Assembly: GCF_002022275.1 (NCBI RefSeq)
Contig: NZ_MSDF01000018.1
Span: 1 to 64,000 of the forward strand
DNA from: Pseudomonas fluorescens
GTDB taxonomy: Bacteria > Pseudomonadota > Gammaproteobacteria > Pseudomonadales > Pseudomonadaceae
Length of the DNA stretch: 64,000 nucleotides
Direction of reading: 5' to 3'
Below the pieces are notes generated by a model. The model did not search any database and was not told the origin of the DNA. It was given only the letters and a program-made list of their open reading frames with translations. Each line of letters starts with the position of its first letter. Position 1 is the stretch's first letter. The position numbers and the translations under genes are program-made. Below, piece after piece: positions 52,229 to 61,255 of the stretch.

Positions 52229-52895
52229 TGCGATTCTCCAGCACGTAACCCATGCCGCGAATGGTGTGCAAAAGCTTAGTGTCGAACGGCCCGTCGAGCT
52301 TGGCGCGCAGGCGTTTGATCGCCACTTCGACCACGTTGGCGTCGCTGTCGAAATTGATGTCCCAGACCATTTCCGCAATTGAGGTCTTGGAAAGGATTTC
52401 ACCCTGACGCCGCGCCAACACGCTGAGCAGCGAGAACTCCTTGGCCGTCAGGTCCAGACGCACGCCGTTGCGGCTGGCTTTGCGGCTGATCAGGTCGATC
52501 CACAGGTCGGCCACGGTGACTTGCACCGGTTCATGGCCGCCGCTGCGGCGCGTCAGGGCTTGCAAGCGCGCCACCAGTTCCAGGAAGGAAAACGGTTTGC
52601 CCAGGTAATCATCCGCGCCTTCACGCAGGCCACGGATGCGGTCTTCCACGCGCTCGCGGGCGGTGAGCATGATCACCGGCGTCTGCTTGCGCGCACGCAG
52701 CGCGCGAAGCACGCCAAAGCCATCGAGGCCCGGGAGCATCACGTCGAGCACGATCACCGCGTAATCGTTCTCCAGCGCCAGGTGCAAACCCTCGACGCCT
52801 TCGCGTGCCACATCCACGGTGTAACCCTGTTCCGTCAGGCCGCGATGCAGGTAGTCCGCGGTTTTTTCTTCATCTTCAATAATCAGGACGCGCAT
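52218..52895 (-). CDS. Heavy-metal-type response regulator (OmpR family; CzcR/CopR group)
   Basis: The 225-residue regulator has a receiver domain (Asp51 as phosphorylation site in VLDVMLPGLDGF, Lys of LGKPFSFLEL) and an OmpR-type winged-helix output domain with LTAKEFSLLSVLARRQGEILSK and VEVAIKRLRAKLD. It overlaps the kinase gene and starts 31 bases after the RND pump gene, so it is probably the third gene of an adaptor-pump-regulator-kinase operon. It likely controls that pump. Confidence 0.93.
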   Translation of the reverse strand: MRVLIIEDEEKTADYLHRGLTEQGYTVDVAREGVEGLHLALENDYAVIVLDVMLPGLDGFGVLRALRARKQTPVIMLTARERVEDRIRGLREGADDYLGKPFSFLELVARLQALTRRSGGHEPVQVTVADLWIDLISRKASRNGVRLDLTAKEFSLLSVLARRQGEILSKTSIAEMVWDINFDSDANVVEVAIKRLRAKLDGPFDTKLLHTIRGMGYVLENRSVG

Positions 52896-52926
52896 GAGCC
52901 TTTTGTTCCAGGACGGGGCCTAGGCC

Positions 52927-55900
52927 TTAATGTGTGGTCGCCAGCTCAAGGGCTGGTTTGGGTCTGTGGAAAAACCGTTCAAGGTACAAGTATATGACCG
53001 GAGTGGTGAACAGCGTCAGCGCCTGACTCACCAGCAGCCCGCCGACCACCGCGATACCCAGCGGTTGGCGCAGTTCGGCGCCTGGCCCGGAGCCCAGCAT
53101 CAGCGGCACCGCACCGAGCAACGCGGCGAGGGTGGTCATGATGATCGGCCGGAATCGCGTGACGCACGCTTCATAGATCGCCTCCTCAGGCGGCAGCCCG
53201 CGCACACGCTGAGCCTCCAGCGCAAAGTCGATCATCAGGATGCCGTTTTTCTTCACGATGCCGATCAGCAATACCAGGCCGATCAGCGCCATGATCGAGA
53301 AGTCCTGGCCGAGCAACCACAGCATGATCAACGCGCCCAGGCCCGCCGAGGGCAGGGTGGAAATGATTGTCAGCGGGTGCACGAAACTCTCATACAGCAC
53401 ACCCAGAATAATATAGACCGCCACCAGCGCCGCGAGGATCAGCCACGGCTGGCTGGCCAAGGAACTCTGGAATGCCTGGGCTGCGCCCTGGAACGTGCCG
53501 ATCATGGTGGCCGGCATGCCGATTTCGTTCTTGGCCTGGTTGAGCATGATCACCGCATCGCCCAACGCCACCCCAGGTGCCAGGTTGAACGACAGGTTGG
53601 CGGCCGGGAACATGCCGTCATGGCTGATTGACAGCGGGCCCACGGTAGGCGGGTCGACCTTGGCCAGCGCCGACAGCGGCACCATTTCATTGGTCAGCGG
53701 CGAGCGCAGGTAGAAGTAGTTCAGGCTCTCGGCCTTGCCGCGTTGCTGGCTGTCGAGCTCCAGCACCACTTGGTACTGGTTGATCTCGGTCTGAAACTCG
53801 TTGATCTGGCGCTGGCCGAACGCGTCATACAGCGCCTGGTCGACGTCGGTAGCGGTCAAGCCGAAGCGCGCGGCGGCCTGGCGGTCGATGCTGATGTGGG
53901 TGATGCTGCCGCCCAGTTGCAGGTCGTTGGACAGGTCGCGAAATGCCGGGTTGGCGCGCAGTTTTTCGGTCAGGCGCTGGGTCCAGGTGTTCAGCGTCGG
54001 GCCGTCGTTGCTCTTGAGCACATATTGATACTGGGCGCGGCTCGGGCCGGAGCTGAGGTTGATGTCCTGGCCGGCACGCAGGTACAGCACGATGCCCGGC
54101 ACTTTCGCCAGTTTCGGGCGGATCCTGTCGATGAACTGGCTGGCGGACACGTCGCGATCACCGCGGTCTTTCAAGGCGATCCAGAAGCGCCCGTTGGCGA
54201 TGGTCTGGTTGCTGCCGGTCACGCCCACGGAGTGAGAAAATGATTCCACTGCCGGGTCAGCCTTGACGATTTCGGCGAGGGCCTTGTGTTTGGCGACCAT
54301 GTCCGGGTACGACACGTCGGCCGCCGCTTCGCTGGTGCCGAGTACAAAACCGGTGTCTTGCACCGGGAAGAACCCCTTGGGAATAAACACGTAGCCGACC
54401 ACGGCCAGGGCCAGAGTCACCATGAAAATGGCCGCCATGCTGCGCTGATGCGCCAGCGCACGGCGCAGGTTGCGTGCGTAGCCCGCGAGCAGGCGTTCGC
54501 TGAAACCGGGTTTGTCGTGGGCATGGTGAGTGGGTGCGCGCATGAACAGCGCAGCCAGCGTGGGCGCCAATGTCAGCGAGACCACCACCGAAATCAGGAT
54601 GGTCGAGGTGGCTGTCAGCGCAAATTCCTTGAACAGTCGCCCGACCACACCGCCCATGAACAGCAGTGGAATAAACGCCGCCACCAGCGAGAAGCTGATG
54701 GACACCACGGTAAAGCCAATCTCGCCGGAGCCCTTGATCGCTGCTTCGCGTTTATCGAGGCCGGCCTCCAGGTGACGGTGAATGTTTTCCACCACCACAA
54801 TGGCATCGTCCACCACAAAACCCACGGCGATCACGATCGCCACCAGCGTGAGGTTGTTCAGGCTGAAGCCCATCAGGTACATCAGCGCAAAACTCGCCAC
54901 CAGCGACACGCCGAGCACGCTGGACACAATCATCGTCGCCGACAATTGGCGCAGGAACAGCGCCATTACCGCCACCACCAGCAAAATCGCGATCAGCAGG
55001 GTCACTTCCACTTCATGCAGGGACGCGCGGATGGTCTTGGTACGGTCGGTCAATACGCTGACTTTTACCGAGGCCGGCAGCATGCCTTCCAGGCGCGGCA
55101 GTTCTGCCTGAATGCGGTCCACGGTCTCGACGATGTTCGCGCCGGGCTGGCGTGAAATCACCAGGTTGACGCCCGGGGTGTCACCGGACCACGCCTGCAC
55201 GTAGGCGTTTTCCGAACCGTTGATGACTTTGGCGATGTCACGCAGTTGAACCGGTGCGCCGTTCTTGTAGGAAACAATCAGCTGGCCGTAGTCGTCCGGG
55301 TGAAACAGCTGGTCGTTTGTCGACAGGGTCGACACGCTGTTCTCACCGTAAATCGCGCCTTTGGCCAGGTTCAGGCTCGATTGCTGGATGGCCACACGCA
55401 CGTCGGCGAGGGTCAGGCCGATGGCTGCGAGTTTATCCGGCGAGGCCTGTACACGAATCGCCGGGCGTTGCTGGCCGGTGATGTTGATCTGGCCGACGCC
55501 GTCGATCTGGCTGATCTGGCGGGCCAGCAGGGTTTCCACGTAGTCGCTCAGTTCGGTGCTGGGCATGCTGTCTGAACTGACGCTGAGGATCAGCACCGGG
55601 CTGTCCGCCGGGTTGACCTTTTTCCAGGTCGGCAGGCTGGGCATGTCGCTGGGCAGTTTGCCGGACGCGGTGTTGATCGCGGCCTGGACTTCCTGCGCGG
55701 CGGTATCGATGCTCTTGGTCAGGGTGAACTGCAGGGTCAGCAGGCTGGAGCCCAGCGCACTGCTGGAGGTCATCTGGGTCATGCCGGGGATGGCGCTGAA
55801 TTGCACCTCCAGGGGCGTGGCGACCGACGACGCCATGGTGTCCGGGCTGGCGCCGGGCAGGGTGGCGGTGACCTGAATCGTCGGAAATTCCGCTTCCGGC

Positions 55901-56022
55901 AGTGGGGCGACGGCCAAACGCGGGAAGGCAATCACCCCGAGCAGCACCAGAGCGAAGGTCAACAACAGGGTGGCGACCGGATGATCAACGCACCAGGCGG
56001 AAGGCGAACGGCTGCCGCTCAT
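52927..56022 (-). CDS. RND-family efflux pump (HAE1/MdtC-like)
   Basis: The 1031-residue inner-membrane transporter has 12 predicted helices and two large periplasmic loops. Seen are the N-terminal helix VDHPVATLLLTFALVLLGV, the IAVGFVVDDAIVVVENIHRHLE helix with the proton-relay Asp-Asp, and GLVLLIGIVKKNGILMIDFA. The overall length fits hydrophobe/amphiphile (HAE1) exporters of the MdtB/MdtC and MuxB/MuxC type rather than metal-specific HME pumps. Its ATG overlaps the adaptor gene (ATGA). No outer-membrane channel gene is found nearby, so it must use one encoded elsewhere. Confidence 0.9.
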   Translation of the reverse strand: MSGSRSPSAWCVDHPVATLLLTFALVLLGVIAFPRLAVAPLPEAEFPTIQVTATLPGASPDTMASSVATPLEVQFSAIPGMTQMTSSSALGSSLLTLQFTLTKSIDTAAQEVQAAINTASGKLPSDMPSLPTWKKVNPADSPVLILSVSSDSMPSTELSDYVETLLARQISQIDGVGQINITGQQRPAIRVQASPDKLAAIGLTLADVRVAIQQSSLNLAKGAIYGENSVSTLSTNDQLFHPDDYGQLIVSYKNGAPVQLRDIAKVINGSENAYVQAWSGDTPGVNLVISRQPGANIVETVDRIQAELPRLEGMLPASVKVSVLTDRTKTIRASLHEVEVTLLIAILLVVAVMALFLRQLSATMIVSSVLGVSLVASFALMYLMGFSLNNLTLVAIVIAVGFVVDDAIVVVENIHRHLEAGLDKREAAIKGSGEIGFTVVSISFSLVAAFIPLLFMGGVVGRLFKEFALTATSTILISVVVSLTLAPTLAALFMRAPTHHAHDKPGFSERLLAGYARNLRRALAHQRSMAAIFMVTLALAVVGYVFIPKGFFPVQDTGFVLGTSEAAADVSYPDMVAKHKALAEIVKADPAVESFSHSVGVTGSNQTIANGRFWIALKDRGDRDVSASQFIDRIRPKLAKVPGIVLYLRAGQDINLSSGPSRAQYQYVLKSNDGPTLNTWTQRLTEKLRANPAFRDLSNDLQLGGSITHISIDRQAAARFGLTATDVDQALYDAFGQRQINEFQTEINQYQVVLELDSQQRGKAESLNYFYLRSPLTNEMVPLSALAKVDPPTVGPLSISHDGMFPAANLSFNLAPGVALGDAVIMLNQAKNEIGMPATMIGTFQGAAQAFQSSLASQPWLILAALVAVYIILGVLYESFVHPLTIISTLPSAGLGALIMLWLLGQDFSIMALIGLVLLIGIVKKNGILMIDFALEAQRVRGLPPEEAIYEACVTRFRPIIMTTLAALLGAVPLMLGSGPGAELRQPLGIAVVGGLLVSQALTLFTTPVIYLYLERFFHRPKPALELATTH

Positions 56023-57185
56023 GGCTGCACCTTGGCGTCGACGGTCTGGATCACTTGCGGTGGCTCTTTAAGCACTTCCACTTGAGCGCCAGCCTTGAGC
56101 CGCGATTGACCATCACTGACCAGCACATCCCCGGCGTTCACGCCCTTGATGATGTTGATCTCGCTGTTCTGATAGGCCACTTGCACCGGCACAATCTCCA
56201 CCTTGTCACCGTTGACGCGGTACACAAAGTGCGAGTCCAGGCCACGTTGCACCACGGTTGGCGGCACTGTCAGGGCATTTTTGTCGAGAGCCGTCTGGAT
56301 CTTGATGGTCACCAGTTGCCCCGGCCACAGACGCTGCGAGGCGTTGGTGAATTCTGCCTTGGCGCGCAGGGTGCCGGTGGTGGAACTGATCTGGTTGTCG
56401 ATCAGGCTCAAGTGGCCTTCGCCGAGCAGGTCGCCGGTCTGGCCGTCGGTGTCGGCGCCCTGATAGGCGTCGACGCTGGCTCTGTCAGGCGCGGCGATCA
56501 GGCCTTGCAGGGTTGGGAGCATTTGTTGCGGCAGGGAAAATTCGACGGCGATCGGGTCGATCTGGGTCACCGAAAACAGGCCCTGGGTATCGCTCATGCG
56601 CAGGAAGTTGCCTTCGTCCACGCTGCGAATACCGACGCGACCGGTGACGGGGGAGCGAATTTGAGTGTAGGAAAGCTGCACCTGCGCTGAGTCGATCGCG
56701 GCCTGATTGCCTTGCGCAGTGGCCTTGAGCTGATTGACCAGCGCTTGTTGCTGGTCATAGGTCTGCTTCGACACGCCGTCGTCGATGCTCAGTTCCTTAT
56801 AGCGCTTGAGGTTGACCAGCGCCACTTGCAACTGCGCCTGGCTTTCGCCCAATTGCGCCTTGGCCTGGTCGAGGCTGGCGCGGATCGAACGGTCATCAAT
56901 GGTCGCCAGCAAATCGCCGGTCTTGACCAGTTGACCCTCTTTCACCAGCAATTTGGTGAGGATGCCGTCGATCTGCGGGCGAATCACCACGCTGTGCAAC
57001 GACAGCACCGAGCCGATGCCGCTGACAAACCGCGGAATGTCCTGCTGCGTGACGCTCACCACCCGCACCGGGATTGCAGTGGGTGCCGCCAGTTTGGTCT
57101 TGGCCGGCCGGGTCCACACCCAGGCTGCAATGGCCACTACCACGAGGACACCCACGATCAGGGCGGTTTTTCGTTGAATGTGCAT
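56019..57185 (-). CDS. RND efflux periplasmic adaptor (MdtA/MexA-like)
   Basis: The 388-residue membrane-fusion protein has an N-terminal membrane segment (about 8-24, LIVGVLVVVAIAAWVW). Then come a lipoyl-like domain (GILTKLLVKEGQLVKTGDLL), a coiled-coil hairpin (about 95-165), a second half-lipoyl (SPVTGRVGIRSVDEGNFL) and a beta-barrel region. No lipobox is present, unlike MexA. The ATG at 57183-57185 is chosen; an upstream open frame to 57254 only adds a Pro-rich piece. First gene of the pump operon. Confidence 0.92.
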   Translation of the reverse strand: MHIQRKTALIVGVLVVVAIAAWVWTRPAKTKLAAPTAIPVRVVSVTQQDIPRFVSGIGSVLSLHSVVIRPQIDGILTKLLVKEGQLVKTGDLLATIDDRSIRASLDQAKAQLGESQAQLQVALVNLKRYKELSIDDGVSKQTYDQQQALVNQLKATAQGNQAAIDSAQVQLSYTQIRSPVTGRVGIRSVDEGNFLRMSDTQGLFSVTQIDPIAVEFSLPQQMLPTLQGLIAAPDRASVDAYQGADTDGQTGDLLGEGHLSLIDNQISSTTGTLRAKAEFTNASQRLWPGQLVTIKIQTALDKNALTVPPTVVQRGLDSHFVYRVNGDKVEIVPVQVAYQNSEINIIKGVNAGDVLVSDGQSRLKAGAQVEVLKEPPQVIQTVDAKVQP

Positions 57186-57397
57186 GGGGTGAGGCGCCGG
57201 GGCAAAGGGTGGGAAGGATAGGGGCTCTTTATAACGCGCCAATCCGGTCAGCACAGTGACCGCTATCTGACGGCGCTGTCAGTAAACTCCCGCCGTTCGT
57301 ACCGGCGGTGGTTAAAGATCCGAAGCGCGCAGGTATACTGCGCGCCTGCGTGGCCCGCAACCGGCCCGCCTCATTTTTTGCACACCCCGGAGCTTTC

Positions 57398-57631
57398 ATG
57401 ACTTCCCCGACACAACCCCCTGTTGAAGCGGCCGACCTCGTCGATCCGGCCGACGCTGAAAGCGTTGAAAAAGCCGAGATCCCGGCGTTCAAGTTTCCGT
57501 TCAAACCGGGTGAACTGGCCGGGGCCAAGAACGCTGCCCAGCCTTGGTACAAGAATGGCGCCAAAAACGGCCACACCAAGTCGCCGGGCATGGCCCCGCC
57601 GGGCACTCGCCGCTCAATGGGTAAACGCTGA
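57398..57631 (+). CDS. Small conserved-type hypothetical protein (77 aa)
   Basis: The 77-residue hydrophilic protein starts MTSPTQPPVEAADLVDPADA and ends PGTRRSMGKR; the centre, FKFPFKPGELAGAKNAAQPW, is distinctive. It has no signal peptide and probably lacks stable tertiary structure at both ends. CGGAG lies shortly before the ATG. It is monocistronic by position. I recall similar small proteins in other Pseudomonas genomes, but no function. Confidence 0.75.
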   Translation: MTSPTQPPVEAADLVDPADAESVEKAEIPAFKFPFKPGELAGAKNAAQPWYKNGAKNGHTKSPGMAPPGTRRSMGKR

Positions 57632-57795
57632 GACTAATCCGCTGAACGCAATGTCGGCATTCGCCTACAACGGTTGCTGACTTTTCTGCTTGTAGGTGTA
57701 CGTCCGCTTCTAGAAAGCTGCACAGCCTTTCCTTCGCCCCGGCTATTTTTGTCGGCGCCTGGCGAGGCTGATCTTTCCGGAAAAGGACGTCCCTT

Positions 57796-58578
57796 GTGGT
57801 CCTCATACACCTATGCCTGGCGTTTGCTCTATTGCTGTCGATGGATGCCGCGGCGGCTGCTGATCAACCGCGGGGCGAAATTCGCTTTGCCGTCGCCGCG
57901 CAGTTCCCTCCGTTTCAAAGCCGTAATCAGCAAGGCGAGCTGGTGGGGCTCAATATCGACTTGGGCAATGCGCTGTGCAAACAGCTCAACGTGCGCTGTA
58001 CCTGGGTTGATCAGGTGCTTGTGGAAAACTTCCCGGCCCTTGAGGCGCGGCAGTTCGACGCGATCATGGGCATGGCGCCCACCTCAAAGCGGCGCCAATG
58101 GGTGAGTTTCACCGACAACCTCTATCCATTCACCACTCGGCTGGTGGCTCGCAAGGCTTCCGGTTTATTACCCACCGCACGCTCGCTTAAAGGAAAGCGA
58201 GTTGGCGTGCTCCTGGGCAGTAATCGCGAGGCGTTTGTGCAGTCGGAATGGGCGCCGGCAGGCGTCATCGTCAAGAGTTTCTGGCTTAATGACGAACTGA
58301 TGCGAAGTCTTGTGGCGGGTCAGATCGATGCGACGTTGCAAGGTACCGTGGAGATTCGCAGAGCATTGCTTGACACCGCCGGGGGGCAGGATTTCGACTT
58401 TCTTGGCCCGGCTGTTTCGGCTGAATTATTGGGTGACGGCGTGGCCATTGCATTGCGTAAGCCTGACATCAACTTGCGCAATGAGCTCAACCACGCGCTG
58501 GAGCGGCTGATGCAGAGCGGTGAGTACCTGCGGATTCTGCAGTCCTACAACCTGGATGACCCGACTCCCCGTCACTGA
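57796..58578 (+). CDS. Periplasmic solute-binding protein (LAO/HisJ-like), stand-alone
   Basis: The 260-residue product has a cleavable signal peptide (to about residue 22, AAAA-ADQP) and the SBP_bac_3 fold. Similarity to basic-amino-acid binding proteins is clear in the VAAQFPPFQSRNQQGELVGLN segment, a cysteine pair spaced as in LAO/HisJ (CKQLNVRC), and the ligand Arg (TSKRRQ, Arg99). The usual ligand Asp of HisJ is Gly183 (ATLQG). No ABC permease or ATPase gene is adjacent. It starts with GTG after AAAGGACG. It is a paralogue of the next gene. Confidence 0.88.
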   Translation: MVLIHLCLAFALLLSMDAAAAADQPRGEIRFAVAAQFPPFQSRNQQGELVGLNIDLGNALCKQLNVRCTWVDQVLVENFPALEARQFDAIMGMAPTSKRRQWVSFTDNLYPFTTRLVARKASGLLPTARSLKGKRVGVLLGSNREAFVQSEWAPAGVIVKSFWLNDELMRSLVAGQIDATLQGTVEIRRALLDTAGGQDFDFLGPAVSAELLGDGVAIALRKPDINLRNELNHALERLMQSGEYLRILQSYNLDDPTPRH

Positions 58579-58752
58579 GGTAATCGGCGGTCAAGCAAAA
58601 TGCTGACTACTATAAGTTTGGGAATTCTCCTACTAAGTAAACAGGCGTGTCGTAGTTAAAGACCGGTTAGTGCTTGTTAGAACGTTGGGCGTGTTCGGGC
58701 CTTCAGTGGCTGAGCCCGAATGCCTGACACCACTTTCGCACAGGACAGGTTT

Positions 58753-59940
58753 ATGACTACGGCAACAAGAATGCTGACGCTCGCTCTGATGATATTTGCC
58801 GGGAGCGGTTGCGCTGTTGCTCCCCCTCCAACCATCCCGTGGAGCGAGATACGATTTGGCGTCGAGGCGGATGTACCGCCTTTTGAATACCGCAATGCGC
58901 AAGGCGATCTCGTGGGTTTGGATATTGAGCTGGGTAACGCACTGTGTGCTGAGCTCCAGGCGCGTTGCGTGTGGGTCGACCAGCCTTATGCAACCAATAT
59001 TGCAGCGCTCCAGGCCCAGCGTTTCGACGCGATCATGCCGATGACCGCGACCCCGCCACGGCGTCAAATAGTCGACTTCACCGACCCACTCTATGCCCTT
59101 GAAAACCGGTTGGTGGCCCGTGTGGGTTCCAACCTGCTGCCAGAGCCCAATTCGCTGAGGGGCAAACGCGTGGGTGTATTGACGGGCACTAGCCGCGCAG
59201 CCTATGCCATGGCACGGTGGGCGCCGCAAGGGGTGCAGGTGATTAGCTTCAATCTCAACACTCAACTGATCAAGAGTTTTCTGGCTGGTGAGTTGGACGC
59301 GACCTTGCAAGACAGCATTGAAATCAGCGAGGCGTTGTTGAACACCCCTCAAGGCACAGCGTTTGCCTTTGCCGGACCGGCTATCCAGGATGAGTTGTTG
59401 GGCAGTGGCCCCGCCATTGCTACGCGCAAGACCGACCCTGAATTGACCGCGGCACTGAACAAGGCGCTGCAGCGCTTGAAAGACAACGGCAAGTACGCGG
59501 CCATTACCCAGCCTTATCTTGCACCGACGTCAAGCCAACCTGCACCTGCCGAGATGGTATTCACACCGGGGGGCAGTGGGTTGCCGTTCTCGGAAACCGT
59601 GAAGGCCGCCAACACACTCTATATCTCGGGACAGTTGGGCAGTGATAAAGACGGCAAGCTGGTGCCCGGGGGGATCCGCCCGGAAACCGGCCAAGCGCTT
59701 AGAAACATGCGCGACATTCTGAACAAACAGGGCGTGAGCATGGGTGAAATAGCCCAGTGCATGGTGATTCTTGCCGACATCAAGGATTTCAAGGCAATGA
59801 ACGAAGTCTATGTCGGCTATTTTCCGAAGGATAAGCTTCCGACGCGAACCACCTTTGCCGCGGGCAAGCTGCTGGATGATGCCCGGATCGAAATCCAGTG
59901 CACGGCGATCAAACAGCCTAAGCCTGTCGCAATGAAATAA
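58753..59940 (+). CDS. Fusion lipoprotein: LAO/HisJ-like binding domain + RidA domain
   Basis: This 395-residue product combines two families. Residues 1-20 look like a lipoprotein signal (FAGSGC, Cys20; -3 residue is not ideal). Residues about 33-255 form a periplasmic solute-binding domain closely similar to the preceding gene, with the Cys pair CAELQARC, ligand Arg103 and the HisJ-type Asp187 retained. A Pro/Ala/Ser linker (about 256-266) leads to a RidA (YjgF/UK114) domain at about 267-390. RidA's key pair is present with correct spacing: Arg365 (PTRTT) and Glu380 (RIEIQ), 15 apart like Arg105/Glu120. RidA enzymes hydrolyse reactive enamines/imines in the cytoplasm; here the domain would lie outside the inner membrane. 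AGG precedes the ATG; the 3' end overlaps the convergent YkgJ-like gene by 23 bases. Confidence 0.88.
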   Translation: MTTATRMLTLALMIFAGSGCAVAPPPTIPWSEIRFGVEADVPPFEYRNAQGDLVGLDIELGNALCAELQARCVWVDQPYATNIAALQAQRFDAIMPMTATPPRRQIVDFTDPLYALENRLVARVGSNLLPEPNSLRGKRVGVLTGTSRAAYAMARWAPQGVQVISFNLNTQLIKSFLAGELDATLQDSIEISEALLNTPQGTAFAFAGPAIQDELLGSGPAIATRKTDPELTAALNKALQRLKDNGKYAAITQPYLAPTSSQPAPAEMVFTPGGSGLPFSETVKAANTLYISGQLGSDKDGKLVPGGIRPETGQALRNMRDILNKQGVSMGEIAQCMVILADIKDFKAMNEVYVGYFPKDKLPTRTTFAAGKLLDDARIEIQCTAIKQPKPVAMK

Positions 59941-60661
59941 ACGCGTAGTTGGCCGGCACCTGGGTTGCGATCTGGGCGCCGGCATCCAACAGTTGTTCAG
60001 CGATGTCCATTCCGGACACGTGAAACACCCACTCATTGGCGGGTGAGGGCTGATTGATCGCCAACTCGATCGCCTGCGCAAAAGCATTCATATCTGGCAG
60101 GTACGCAGTAAACCCATCGCCCTTGAGCGCCGTGGTGCGAATGCCGAGCAAGGCGCACACCGCTTCCTTGGTCTGTACATCGTCGCGGTCGGCCTGGCGT
60201 GATTGGCGAATCAGGTCTGCGAGTTCCAGGTCTATCAACTCACCGCCGACGATCAGCGCCGGGCCCTGTTCCCAGGATTCCGGCGGGCAGTCCTTGGCGG
60301 CCGGGTTGAGCGGGATGTGCGGGTTGATTTCCATCGGGTAGATGCGACAGACCAATGGGCGGCGTTCATAAATGCCGCAGCGGTTGTCTTCGTCAAGATT
60401 CCGGCAGCGCCCGGCGTTGTAAGCGGCCAAGGTGATTGCCACAAAGGCCTCGGTATTGCCGCTGGGCACCACCACCGAACGGCGCTCGGCGTGCTCGCGT
60501 TGTTGTTGAGGCAGGCCCAGACCGTTGCCCAGAAAACCTTCTACCAGAACGATGACGTTACCGCCGTCCGCCGCCCACTGCCGGGCTTCCAGGAGGGTCA
60601 GGGGCACGTGGTGGTCGGTGCAGCATTTGCCGCAACCTACGCAGGAAAAGTGAGTATTCAT
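59918..60661 (-). CDS. YkgJ-family cysteine-cluster protein
   Basis: The 247-residue protein starts MNTHFSCVGCGKCC, and has a second Cys group CRNLDEDNRCGIYERRPLVC, the arrangement of the YkgJ (UPF0153) family, which is thought to bind zinc or an Fe-S cluster. The last 100 residues (LIRQSRQADRDDVQTKEAV onward) are less conserved. Its end overlaps the fusion gene by 23 bases in convergent orientation. The ATG at 60659-60661 is chosen because the Cys motif follows at once; an upstream frame to 60682 adds nothing conserved. Confidence 0.88.
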   Translation of the reverse strand: MNTHFSCVGCGKCCTDHHVPLTLLEARQWAADGGNVIVLVEGFLGNGLGLPQQQREHAERRSVVVPSGNTEAFVAITLAAYNAGRCRNLDEDNRCGIYERRPLVCRIYPMEINPHIPLNPAAKDCPPESWEQGPALIVGGELIDLELADLIRQSRQADRDDVQTKEAVCALLGIRTTALKGDGFTAYLPDMNAFAQAIELAINQPSPANEWVFHVSGMDIAEQLLDAGAQIATQVPANYAFISLRQA

Positions 60662-60769
60662 GGAGGATCTGTCACCAGGCAAGGTCAGAGGGCACTCGTT
60701 GGCGGTGACGGGTTTTTACCTCTGTTCACCGCTTGGGCTCTCTGGAAGCAAGTTATGCGCCAGTGCCCG

Positions 60770-61252
60770 TCAGCTCTCGGGGACGACGTCACGCAGGACA
60801 AAGACCATGCCCGCACTTTCATACAGTTGCCGCGCACGCAGGTTGCTTTCCCGTACCTTGAGGTCCACGTAGGGCTCGCCGCGTTGTTTGAACACGTGGA
60901 AAGTGTGCAGCAGCAAGGCGCGGCCCAGCCCCTGGCCCTGGGCGCACGGGTGAATGGAGAGGTTTTTGATAAAGGCGCTGGTCCAGCATTGGGCCACGCC
61001 GAGAATTCCATCGGCGTTGCTGGCGACCAGGCACAGCGTGGGGTCGAATTCGGCATCGGTAGTGAACCGTCGCCGCCATTCATCCAGCCCGGCGACACGC
61101 CCACCGCCGCTGTTCTGGGTCATGCTCAGCACTGCGTGAATGGCCGGAGCCAGCTCGTCACGGTAGTGATCCAGTTGCGTATTCGGCGGCCATTGCGGGG
61201 CGGGCAGGCTGCCGGTGAGGTCGCGACGCAACAGCTGGAAATAGTCGGCCAA
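60770..61252 (-). CDS. GNAT-family N-acetyltransferase
   Basis: The 160-residue protein has the GNAT core with acetyl-CoA loop PCAQGQGLGRALLLHTFHVF near residue 101 and the C-terminal VRESNLRARQLYESAGMVFV. Substrate cannot be inferred; the family acetylates small amines, antibiotics or protein termini. The probable start is a TTG at 61250-61252, placed three bases after the cheV stop with AAAGGG upstream inside cheV, so it is probably cotranscribed with cheV. Confidence 0.83.
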   Translation of the reverse strand: MADYFQLLRRDLTGSLPAPQWPPNTQLDHYRDELAPAIHAVLSMTQNSGGGRVAGLDEWRRRFTTDAEFDPTLCLVASNADGILGVAQCWTSAFIKNLSIHPCAQGQGLGRALLLHTFHVFKQRGEPYVDLKVRESNLRARQLYESAGMVFVLRDVVPES

Positions 61253-61255
61253 CGC

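Noticed and set aside
52229..52402. N-terminal extension of the sensor kinase through the response-regulator gene
   Set aside because: The extension is out-of-frame regulator sequence; the GTG at 52228 has a GGAG site and yields a normal kinase with its first membrane segment near the N-terminus.
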